Below are positions 26,705 to 32,808 of a stretch of DNA of 53,031 nucleotides, one piece after another (position 1 is the stretch's first letter; each line of letters begins with the position of its first letter). A program made the position numbers and the translations under genes. A model generated the notes under the pieces. It saw only the letters and a program-made list of their open reading frames with translations, ran no database searches and was not told where the DNA came from. Origin of the DNA: Clostridia bacterium (GTDB taxonomy: Bacteria > Bacillota > Clostridia > Oscillospirales > CAG-272); NCBI GenBank assembly GCA_017504605.1, contig JAFVQW010000010.1:1-53031 (forward strand), read 5' to 3'.

Positions 26705-27593
26705 CGAGCTTCTTAAAACCAGCGAGGAAATCGAAGTAAAGAAAATCCCCACGCGGCTTAACGTTTTCCTCATTCTTTGTGTCATAATTGCCGCGCTCGC
26801 CTCGATGGGCGACCTTACGCTCTCGATAAAGGAGGCGGCGAGCATTTCGGCCCTCGTTCTTTTCATATACGTTGTATCGAGAATGATATTCCACAACGTT
26901 TATACCGAGAACGTGCTTATCGCCAAGGAGGGCGAGGAGTACCGCTCGGTCAGCGAGGAATACCGAAAAATATCTTCGGAGATTTACGACAGAGGGCTTT
27001 TTCCGAAGCTACCCGAGCTCTGCCTCAGATACAGAGAGGAGGAGCTTCGCGCCTTCCGCTCCGAGATACTCAGCGACGTCAATATAAGCTACGAGGTATA
27101 CGAAAAATCCTACCGCGGCAAGAGCCGAGCCGAGCTAAAGCGCCTCGGGCTCTCGCGCAGTGCGAGATACGCAATAGCTCGGGCAAACGCCGCTAAGGGA
27201 ATATACGTAGCCCAGGACACTCTTTTATCCGGCGACTGTAAGCCGCGTAAGAGGGGCGACCTGCTCCGCCGCTCGTCTGAACGGCAGCAGCGTAACGATT
27301 ACATATGGAACGGCGCCTCGGGGCTTTTGACGACGGTTCTCGCCGGCGTTATCGTCATATCCGTAGTCTTTAACTTCTCGCTTCATACGGTGATACAGTG
27401 GGCTATCAGAATGACACCTATTGCAACCGCGGCGCTGACGGCAGCTCCTGCGGGCAGAAGGAACGTCACGAGCGTTGCTATTCCGTATATAAAAAATAAG
27501 ACGTCCGTGCTCAAGACCTTTATCGCCTGGGAAACAGAGCCCGAGCAGACAGACGAGCACGGAGAAAACGAGGAAAAAACCGCGGCAGAATAA
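26697..27593 (+). CDS. Membrane protein at the end of the late operon (unknown)
   Basis: The protein has 298 residues. Two hydrophobic segments lie near the N-terminus (about 21-40 and 45-66), then a 130-residue charged cytoplasmic-type domain (EEYRKISSEIYDRGLF, RAELKRLGLSRSARYAI), then a third hydrophobic helix (GLLTTVLAGVIVISVVF, about 205-228), a possible fourth near 235-255 and an acidic tail. It overlaps the preceding gene by 8 nt. No family recognised. As part of the terminal cassette it could act in lysis, superinfection control or DNA entry. Confidence 0.6.
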   Translation: MDNELLKTSEEIEVKKIPTRLNVFLILCVIIAALASMGDLTLSIKEAASISALVLFIYVVSRMIFHNVYTENVLIAKEGEEYRSVSEEYRKISSEIYDRGLFPKLPELCLRYREEELRAFRSEILSDVNISYEVYEKSYRGKSRAELKRLGLSRSARYAIARANAAKGIYVAQDTLLSGDCKPRKRGDLLRRSSERQQRNDYIWNGASGLLTTVLAGVIVISVVFNFSLHTVIQWAIRMTPIATAALTAAPAGRRNVTSVAIPYIKNKTSVLKTFIAWETEPEQTDEHGENEEKTAAE

Positions 27594-27623
27594 AAAAGGG
27601 GCTGTCGCATTTAAGCATAACCG

Positions 27624-27665
27624 AATAAAAAACGAGGGGTATTGTGAAAAATCACAGTACCTCTC
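27624..27665 (-). terminator. Terminator between the converging late and early operons
   Basis: The 14-bp stem GAGGGGTATTGTGA/TCACAGTACCTCTC (27634-27647 with 27652-27665, one G-T pair) has a 4-nt loop. Read on the - strand it is followed by CGTTTTTT, so it chiefly ends the early operon; it may also stop late transcripts. The interval 27666-27844 holds no convincing gene. Confidence 0.8.
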
Positions 27666-27844
27666 TTAATATTATGTGTGTTTTGAGGAAATCAAGGTTG
27701 AAAACCTACGGTTTTCCTCTTTTTTATTCGTTTTTTATTCTATTGCCGTTTCCTCGCTCGACGTATTTATATACGCCTCACGCTCGGAGAACGACGATTT
27801 CTGCTCTAAATCCGTTCGCCCCGAGAGAGCGCGAGCTCTCTCTT

Positions 27845-28177
27845 TTACGTTAGCATTAATGCCTCGGCAACCGCATATATAACCTTTCTCTTGCGTGCGT
27901 AATAGGCGCTCTTGCACATATAGGTTGAGGCGGGAGAATAGGCGTAGCCTCTTCTCGTCTTTATATCGGTAAAGAGGTCTTGTCGGACGATAGGCTCGGC
28001 GTGTAGCAGGGCCTCGTCTATTGCCGAGTTGAGCCGCTCGTAGCATGCACGCACGTCCTCCCTCACGCTTTTCGTTTCAATGCACAGACGGCGCCTGTCG
28101 TAGTCGATACAGATATCTATCACTATATCCACAACGCCCCGGGGAAGGCCCCATCTGTCCCTCGCCCTTCCTCTCAT
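27845..28177 (-). CDS. Possible late-gene transcription regulator (ArpU/RinA-like position)
   Basis: The protein has 110 residues; it starts at 28177 after GCAGGCGAGAAA and overlaps the upstream gene by 4 nt. The C-terminal part (SPASTYMCKSAYYARKRKVIYAVAEAL) resembles the end of ArpU/RinA-type phage regulators, where a helix ending in RRK contacts DNA. The first half is an amphipathic region with VDIVIDICIDYDRRR. It is the last gene of the early operon, the usual place for the late activator or antiterminator, which would act on the two matching late promoters. Family membership is weakly supported. Confidence 0.4.
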   Translation of the reverse strand: MRGRARDRWGLPRGVVDIVIDICIDYDRRRLCIETKSVREDVRACYERLNSAIDEALLHAEPIVRQDLFTDIKTRRGYAYSPASTYMCKSAYYARKRKVIYAVAEALMLT

Positions 28178-28356
28178 TTTCTCGCCTGCCTTTCGGGCTC
28201 CTCACCATCACCGAAGAATTTCACGGTATACTCGGTTTTACCGTCTACCTTGACCTTGTCGAGCGCTACGGTATATCCCGCTCTGACGAGAATAGCCGCG
28301 AGGGCGATTCTGTCCTCCTCGTTGAACCTGCCTATTTTCTGCTTTCTGATTTCCAT
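28174..28356 (-). CDS. Small hypothetical early protein
   Basis: The protein has 60 residues with an AGGAGGAAACG ribosome site and a 4-nt overlap with the next gene. It starts with a basic patch (MEIRKQKIGRF), then a helix (EEDRIALAAILVRAGY), then a beta hairpin (TVALDKVKVDGKTEYTVKFFG). No family recognised. Function unknown; spacing and the ribosome site support it as real. Confidence 0.65.
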   Translation of the reverse strand: MEIRKQKIGRFNEEDRIALAAILVRAGYTVALDKVKVDGKTEYTVKFFGDGEEPERQARK

Positions 28357-28366
28357 CGTTTCCTCC

Positions 28367-28783
28367 TTATACCTCTTGAATTTTCAGCCCGTATTTATGT
28401 AACATCAGCTTGCGCTTTATAACGAATACCTTGTATCCCGCGCTCGCCGTATCGCGACAGCCCTTAGAATCCTCTACAACCGTCGCACCGTCCTTCTTGT
28501 ATACGAAGTCCGCAACGTAGTTCACCGCGAGCTCTACGCACACTCTTTCGGTCTTAGGCTGCCCTCGCTTCTCGCCTCGCTTGTAATACTCACCCGTCGG
28601 CAGCTCCTCGTACTGTGCCGGGATAAGCTCGTACTTCTTCTGAAGCTCGAGGTCGGTTATCTTCCCCGCCCTTTGAAGCAAAACAAGCTCGCGGTAGCGT
28701 GCGGCCTCTCTATGCGAAGCAAACTCAACGCCGTCAACGATTATCTTCTTGTTTTTGTACTTATTACCTACTCTCCAGCGCAT
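28367..28783 (-). CDS. DUF1064-type phage nuclease-like protein
   Basis: The protein has 138 residues, starting at 28783. The motifs follow the DUF1064 pattern: an N-terminal GVEFASHREAARYRELVLLQRAG segment (in parts FASHREAARYREL), a later VELAVNYVADFVYKKDG strand and VEDSKGC. This family has a PD-(D/E)XK-like core (E in REAARYREL, D in ADFVY, E and K in VVEDSKG) and is thought to act in phage DNA processing, possibly as a Holliday-junction resolvase substitute. It overlaps its upstream neighbour by 16 nt. Confidence 0.78.
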   Translation of the reverse strand: MRWRVGNKYKNKKIIVDGVEFASHREAARYRELVLLQRAGKITDLELQKKYELIPAQYEELPTGEYYKRGEKRGQPKTERVCVELAVNYVADFVYKKDGATVVEDSKGCRDTASAGYKVFVIKRKLMLHKYGLKIQEV

Positions 28784-29130
28784 GCGCCCTCCAACATCTC
28801 TTTTGCTTTCCGCTCGACTACATCGAGCCTAACTGTGCGAGGATAGTTGTTCGTTGCGTTTTCTGCCATAATATCAAGCATCTTCCGCACGGTGTCGGCT
28901 TGACCTCGTTCATAAGCATTGGCAATCTCGAAAATATTTGCTCTCTTTTGGCTTTTGATTTCGTTTTCGGCTCTCAACCTCTCATTCTCCTCGGTGATAA
29001 GCGAGAGAGTGTCACGCTCAAGTTTATCTATACACACCGAGTTACCACATTCGTACGGGCAATTTTCGCAACTCTTTTTAATGTAGCAACACTCCAAAGC
29101 CTTTATAATCTGTTCTCTGTTAAGTTCCAT
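28768..29130 (-). CDS. Cysteine-rich small early protein
   Basis: The protein has 120 residues. An N-terminal cysteine cluster (CCYIKKSCENCPYECGNSVC, in about residues 14-33) is followed by a coiled coil (ITEENERLRAENEIKSQ) and a helical C-terminus. CxNCPYxC clusters of this kind occur in many small Firmicutes phage proteins of unknown function and may bind zinc. It is the left end of a run of tiny cysteine-rich genes. Translation is coupled to both neighbours. Confidence 0.65.
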   Translation of the reverse strand: MELNREQIIKALECCYIKKSCENCPYECGNSVCIDKLERDTLSLITEENERLRAENEIKSQKRANIFEIANAYERGQADTVRKMLDIMAENATNNYPRTVRLDVVERKAKEMLEGACAGE

Positions 29131-29395
29131 TTTTGAACATCTCCCTTCGTTTCTTCTCTCTGTGGTAGCGCATATTGATTATAATTTGGAGATTATAGTC
29201 TTTGTCCTCGTCTACCCACATTCCGACAACGGGGCAGTTTTCAATCCTTATGCCGTCCACCCTTTTGCCGTGTATTTCCTCTCCGATAAGGTTGGTAAAT
29301 AAAGGCTTGGCGCAGATTGCTATATCGTCCGAATCCTCGTATATATCACACTCCGTGCAGTCGTCAAGTATGTCAGCTATCTGTTTAAGTTTCAT
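29120..29395 (-). CDS. Hypothetical early phage protein
   Basis: The protein has 91 residues, starting MKLKQIADILDDC at 29395. It shows a helix, then beta strands with DIAICAKPLF and GMWVDEDKDYNLQIII, and ends in a basic helix (MRYHREKKRREMF). It resembles small beta proteins in phage early regions that often have DNA-mimic or inhibitory roles, but nothing specific is visible. It overlaps neighbours by about 11 nt on both sides. Confidence 0.62.
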   Translation of the reverse strand: MKLKQIADILDDCTECDIYEDSDDIAICAKPLFTNLIGEEIHGKRVDGIRIENCPVVGMWVDEDKDYNLQIIINMRYHREKKRREMFKNGT

Positions 29396-29573
29396 TTGGC
29401 ACCGACTTACACCTTTCTACAATATCACCGAACATAATATGGCGGCTGTCTTTGTCTGCAACATCGCAACGGTCAAAGAATGGACAGTATTGGCACTTGC
29501 CTTTTTCTGCCGTGTTATTGCAACGAATTACAACCTCGGCAAACTCGCTAAAATCGTCATATGTTATTCTCAT
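29385..29573 (-). CDS. Small cysteine-rich protein
   Basis: The protein has 62 residues. Four cysteines in CNNTAEKGKCQYCPFFDRC (about residues 18-36) form a possible zinc site, within a short acidic helical context. It belongs to the zinc-ribbon run of the early operon. No named family recognised. Its start overlaps the upstream gene's end. Confidence 0.58.
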   Translation of the reverse strand: MRITYDDFSEFAEVVIRCNNTAEKGKCQYCPFFDRCDVADKDSRHIMFGDIVERCKSVPNET

Positions 29574-29778
29574 TTTCGCTCCTTAACTCCAAGTGATATA
29601 CACTATTTTTTGTTTCGACAACTCCGTTCACAAAATCGGCTTTTAGCACTCGTGAAGTGTGTATTGACGTTCCGTCTGCAAAACGGCGTTTAATGTCGTT
29701 ATAAATCGTGCCCATTATAATAACATTCCCGTCGCCTCTTCTTTCAAAATACCAATCTTTTAAATAATTAGTTTCCAT
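29557..29778 (-). CDS. Small beta-rich early protein
   Basis: The protein has 73 residues with ribosome site AAAGGAGCGAAA. Alternating strands (GNVIIMGTIYNDI, FADGTSIHTSRVLKADFV, VVETKNSVYHLEL) suggest a small beta-barrel. It has no cysteine cluster, unlike its neighbours. No family recognised. Confidence 0.6.
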   Translation of the reverse strand: METNYLKDWYFERRGDGNVIIMGTIYNDIKRRFADGTSIHTSRVLKADFVNGVVETKNSVYHLELRSENENNI

Positions 29779-29792
29779 TTTCGCTCCTTTCT

Positions 29793-30029
29793 TTAATACG
29801 GCGAAATGCCGTTTCTCTTACAAAAATTATCCCAACTGCAAATTTTCTTACCACACCTTTGACAGTACACAGTCGGCTTGTCAATGATTTTTTCGGCATT
29901 GTCGTACATTTCACCATTGTACCCTCTGCTTCCGTCAAAATTGTAATTCGTAGGTACATTTATTAAGTCGGATTTTATAAATACACCCCAATCAGAATGA
30001 CAATGAGGACACTCTTTAATCGGTGTCAT
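29793..30029 (-). CDS. Zinc-ribbon protein
   Basis: The protein has 78 residues. I chose the ATG at 30029, preceded by AAAGGAGAGGGGA, over the longer frame upstream. Two knuckles, CPHCHSDWG (residues 7-10) and CQRCGKKIC (about 56-62), bracket a beta-rich middle and an Asn/Gly loop. This is the general zinc-ribbon shape of phage Lar-like or DNA-binding accessory proteins. It is in a tandem run with similar genes. Confidence 0.65.
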   Translation of the reverse strand: MTPIKECPHCHSDWGVFIKSDLINVPTNYNFDGSRGYNGEMYDNAEKIIDKPTVYCQRCGKKICSWDNFCKRNGISPY

Positions 30030-30271
30030 TCCCCTCTCCTTTCGCCGTAACTGCAATAATGGTCTATCTCGGTGCAAACCTTTGTATCGGCTCCGCTATA
30101 CTTGCGGCATATTTGACCATATGTAACCCCGCCCCAATGCTTACAATCCTTGCACCTTACGACCTCAACCACATCGGCGGTTTTCAAAAATTGCTTGCAT
30201 TGTTCGTTCTCATTGCCATTAAGGTGAAAAATACAAATATCATAGTGAATACAATCTTTACACGTTACCAT
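30026..30271 (-). CDS. Small CxxC-repeat phage protein
   Basis: The protein has 81 residues, starting at 30271. The motifs CKDCIHYDIC and VVRCKDCKHWGG, then the C-terminal YCSYGERR, match a very common Firmicutes phage small protein of unknown function. The paired CxxC motifs presumably bind zinc. The related ending CGFGERR is present in the protein at 30662-30949, so the two may be paralogues. Confidence 0.7.
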   Translation of the reverse strand: MVTCKDCIHYDICIFHLNGNENEQCKQFLKTADVVEVVRCKDCKHWGGVTYGQICRKYSGADTKVCTEIDHYCSYGERRGE

Positions 30272-30282
30272 ATCATTCCCCC

Positions 30283-30480
30283 CTATTTCTGCGGTGCGCG
30301 TGTATTCCACGCCGTTATTGTCTTTTCTATAGAGTTATCTCTCACACCAGAACAGTCGTTTCTAAACTTCGTTTGGCATTTCGGACAGGATACCGAGTAT
30401 ACGTCCGTGAGTAGAGAATGTTCCACTATGGGGTGTTCAAAACCACAAAACGGACACGGCTTCAATTCGTTATGGTCCAT
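30283..30480 (-). CDS. Lar-like restriction-alleviation zinc-ribbon protein
   Basis: The protein has 65 residues. The ATG at 30480 has AAAGGAG at good spacing. ELKPCPFCG at the start, CPKCQTKF in the middle and ITAWNTRAP at the end form the signature of the Lar family (CPFCG...C..C...AxxAWNxR). Rac-prophage Lar modulates host type I restriction-modification. Here the fold is clear but the activity is only inferred. Confidence 0.78.
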   Translation of the reverse strand: MDHNELKPCPFCGFEHPIVEHSLLTDVYSVSCPKCQTKFRNDCSGVRDNSIEKTITAWNTRAPQK

Positions 30481-30491
30481 TTTCGCTCCTT

Positions 30492-30662
30492 TCACCATTC
30501 GTCAATATCAAATTCGGGGTGTTCTGCGTTATGGCAATCAAAGCAAAGCCAACCGTTCGGAGAATTGTTTGTCCTTATCATTTCGCTTTGTTCGTGCCGT
30601 TCTCCGCATACACCGCATTTTCGGTAATACTTGCGCTTTTTCTTTACTCGGTTAGGTGTCAT
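30492..30662 (-). CDS. Small zinc-finger protein
   Basis: The protein has 56 residues, starting at 30662 after AAAGGAGGAAATA. The N-terminus is very basic (VKKKRKYYRK). Two CxxC motifs (CGVCGERH and CFDCHNAEH) would bind one zinc in treble-clef style. The tail is acidic. It likely binds nucleic acid or protein; no named family recognised. Confidence 0.62.
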   Translation of the reverse strand: MTPNRVKKKRKYYRKCGVCGERHEQSEMIRTNNSPNGWLCFDCHNAEHPEFDIDEW

Positions 30663-30949
30663 TATTTCCTCCTTTCGCCGAAGCCGCAATAAAAGTCTTT
30701 TTTTACCCAATGCGTATGTTCGTCGTCACTCATTTTATCGCAATAAAGCATTTTCGAATGTTTGTCTTTCTTGCAATAAATGCAAGTCTCACACCTACAA
30801 ACCGAGTCCGCTTCCTTCTCCCTCAAGTCTTTTATCAGTTGAATTGCCGCGGCGACGGCCAAAAGAATAGTTACAATAGACACCGCGCCCATAAGCACGC
30901 ACGAGAAAATCCAAGTGGCAATATCAGCCATTTCAGCTATATTATTCAT
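30662..30949 (-). CDS. Membrane-anchored zinc-ribbon protein
   Basis: The protein has 95 residues. I took the ATG at 30949, which follows GTGGAGGGACCTG, instead of the longer upstream frame. A single transmembrane helix (WIFSCVLMGAVSIVTILLA, about residues 13-31) is followed by a coiled segment and a cytoplasmic cysteine cluster (CRCETCIYCKK, then MLYCDKM and FYCGFGERR). Its tail resembles the soluble protein at 30026-30271. A phage membrane anchor with a zinc cluster is unusual. Confidence 0.62.
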   Translation of the reverse strand: MNNIAEMADIATWIFSCVLMGAVSIVTILLAVAAAIQLIKDLREKEADSVCRCETCIYCKKDKHSKMLYCDKMSDDEHTHWVKKDFYCGFGERRK

Positions 30950-31397
30950 CAGGTCCCTCCACGTACATCCAGCTTTGAGGCGGTCTTTTGAGAGGAACGG
31001 GATGCCCGAAGCCATATTTGCTAAACTCAGAAAGCTCACGGGGCTTATCGTAGACCTTAAGATTAGAAATGTGCCAACCGAAAAGAATCGCTTTGTCGCC
31101 TTGGTACTCGTCAATCTCTTTTGGCGTTAAGCACCCCAACTCCACAAACCAACCGTCATTGTTGTTTAAGAAACTATCAATAATTCTATCGCAAACAAAC
31201 TCGCCTATGACTTTTCCGTTTGATATATCATCGCAAAATGCGGACTGCGTAAATGTCGGCTTCTCTTTTGTGCAATAGATATACACCTTAAACATCGTTT
31301 CAAGTTTCGGTCTTGTCTTGCGGACTTCAACCGTCTTTTTGCCCGATGCGATAAGCTCGCACCACTTCGGCTGAATTGATATTAAAACTGATTTCAT
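30942..31397 (-). CDS. ASCH-domain protein
   Basis: The protein has 151 residues with ribosome site GAGGAAGT. LISIQPKWCELIASGKKTVEVRK at the N-terminus (in parts IQPKWCELIASGKKT, EVRK) is the hallmark ASCH opening, with the beta-barrel continuing through KVIGEFVCDRII. ASCH domains resemble PUA and bind RNA or modified nucleotides; some are nucleases or amidohydrolases. They are common in phage early regions. The role here is unknown. It overlaps the next gene by 4 nt. Confidence 0.8.
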   Translation of the reverse strand: MKSVLISIQPKWCELIASGKKTVEVRKTRPKLETMFKVYIYCTKEKPTFTQSAFCDDISNGKVIGEFVCDRIIDSFLNNNDGWFVELGCLTPKEIDEYQGDKAILFGWHISNLKVYDKPRELSEFSKYGFGHPVPLKRPPQSWMYVEGPDE

Positions 31398-31603
31398 ACT
31401 TCCTCACTTTCTATGTAATCGATAATCGGGGCAATATCACCGTCACCCTCAATATATCCAAAGGCGCTTATAAACTCTTGACTATCCGTATCTACCCCCA
31501 ATTTCTCAAATTCTTTTTGGATTAGCTGATTTAGCCTTCTTGCACTCATAGCATTTGAAGCAAGGTTTTCGAGTAAGGATTTTAGTTTTTTGCTGACTTT
31601 CAT
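31394..31603 (-). CDS. Small helical hypothetical protein
   Basis: The protein has 69 residues. The ATG at 31603 follows GGAGGAAGGGAA. It has a basic helical N-terminus (MKVSKKLKSLLENLAS) and an acidic C-terminus (FGYIEGDGDIAPIIDYIESEEV). The frame continues upstream without its own ribosome site, so the shorter start is preferred. No family recognised. Confidence 0.58.
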   Translation of the reverse strand: MKVSKKLKSLLENLASNAMSARRLNQLIQKEFEKLGVDTDSQEFISAFGYIEGDGDIAPIIDYIESEEV

Positions 31604-31995
31604 TTCCCTTCCTCCGTGTATTTCTTTTTGAGTTCGGCACATTTGTCATCGAATAGTGATTCAATGGCACTGTCGATTTGTAACAAATTAAGCGTGTTAT
31701 AATTTTCTCCGTTACACATAACAAGAAATATATGCCTAAGCTCGCATTGAAAACGGTCTACCTCTTCCAAAGCAACCTTAGCGGCCTTCCTGTATCCGAG
31801 TTCGGTAAGGATTTTCGCCTCATGCTCGGCACGACCGTGGAGACGTGATACACCGTAATCAATAAAATTGTTGTTGTCGCGTGTATCTTTTCTGCACCGC
31901 GTTATTTCGTCCATAAAGATATCAGTTGCCTTTTGCGAGGCGGCTTGTATATCTATCGCGAACTGTTCAAGGTCCGAACGTATTATCTGTTTCAC
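31600..31995 (-). CDS. Helical hypothetical protein, GTG start
   Basis: The protein has 131 residues. A GTG at 31995 has GGGAGGATTAA directly upstream, so it is preferred to the TTG five codons earlier. It is nearly all helix with many charged residues (AAKVALEEVDRFQCEL) and ends KKKYTEEGK. No motif recognised. It lies two bases after the PP-loop protein. Confidence 0.6.
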   Translation of the reverse strand: MKQIIRSDLEQFAIDIQAASQKATDIFMDEITRCRKDTRDNNNFIDYGVSRLHGRAEHEAKILTELGYRKAAKVALEEVDRFQCELRHIFLVMCNGENYNTLNLLQIDSAIESLFDDKCAELKKKYTEEGK

Positions 31996-31997
31996 AT

Positions 31998-32807
31998 TTA
32001 ATCCTCCCAAAAATCGAATATTGATATTTGCTCAGGAAGAGAATTAAGCTCGTCAATGCGTCTGTCTACTTCCGAAAAGGGTAGCTCGTACCTGAAGCTC
32101 TGGCTCACAAGGTTCTCCGTTAGGCTCAAAATTCGGAGTTCCTCCCACAACTCAGGGTGTCTCTTCTTCAGCTCGGCAAAGCCTTTTATCGTCGTGTTAG
32201 GACAGAACCAACAGCCTTGCCGTTTGCCTGTTTTATATATTGGGGAACGCAGGTTATAGTTTCTGCATATCTGCGCGGTCTCGTGCTTTTCTATGCCGAG
32301 TTCCGCAAGGAGCGCCCTTCGATTCACCTTCTTGCTAAGCTTTTGGAGACGAGCCGCCTCGTCAGCACAAATTCCAACGATTTGCTCGCACTCTCCGACT
32401 TCGGCAAAGAACTTTCTCAAGGGTCTCATTTTCAGGTTTCGATTCGCTACGCACATTCCTCCGAGTAGAAAGCCAGCGTGCTTGTTGGCTCTCTCTGGGA
32501 TTCTGGGGTTCTTTGGCGTATAAAAGAACTCTTGGATATAATCGCTCTCGTCGCGCAGAATGTATACTTTGTAGCCGAACTGTTCCTCGATAATAGGTTT
32601 TGCGGTCTTATATACCCACTCTATGTGTTCTGGGTGTTCGCCGCTGATGTTACGGCGGTGGTCGAACATAACCTCGCTCATCACAACGCCGTCAAGGTGT
32701 ATGCCTTTTTCGTGGCACAAAATGATGCTCGCTGTGCTATCTTCGCCTCCGCTCCACGACACATACCGCTGCGCTGCCGCATCTTCCATAAAGCTCAGGC
32801 GCGACAT
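31998..32807 (-). CDS. PAPS-reductase-like PP-loop ATP pyrophosphatase
   Basis: The protein has 269 residues, ATG at 32807. The PP-loop SGGEDST (residues 19-25) and the following strand-helix order identify the adenine-nucleotide alpha-hydrolase fold of PAPS reductases. A cysteine motif near the end (GKRQGCWFCPNTTIKG) is typical of phage members and could hold zinc or an Fe-S centre. Relatives include DndC (DNA phosphorothioation) and tRNA thiolases, but no partner genes are seen here. It follows the methyltransferase directly, so a role in DNA modification is plausible but unproven. Confidence 0.78.
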   Translation of the reverse strand: MSRLSFMEDAAAQRYVSWSGGEDSTASIILCHEKGIHLDGVVMSEVMFDHRRNISGEHPEHIEWVYKTAKPIIEEQFGYKVYILRDESDYIQEFFYTPKNPRIPERANKHAGFLLGGMCVANRNLKMRPLRKFFAEVGECEQIVGICADEAARLQKLSKKVNRRALLAELGIEKHETAQICRNYNLRSPIYKTGKRQGCWFCPNTTIKGFAELKKRHPELWEELRILSLTENLVSQSFRYELPFSEVDRRIDELNSLPEQISIFDFWED

Positions 32808-32808
32808 A

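Noticed and set aside
27735-28046. A 103-residue frame on the - strand overlapping the putative late regulator
   Set aside because: Its start lies inside the regulator and has no ribosome site. The C-terminal part looks charged and natural, but no start can be supported.
29768-29959. A 63-residue alternative frame in the zinc-ribbon run
   Set aside because: It overlaps the zinc-ribbon gene at 29793-30029, which has a strong ribosome site and clear CxxC motifs.
31998-32807. Full DNA phosphorothioation (dnd) system
   Set aside because: Only a DndC-like fold is seen; no desulfurase, DndB, DndD or DndE relative is present in the prophage.
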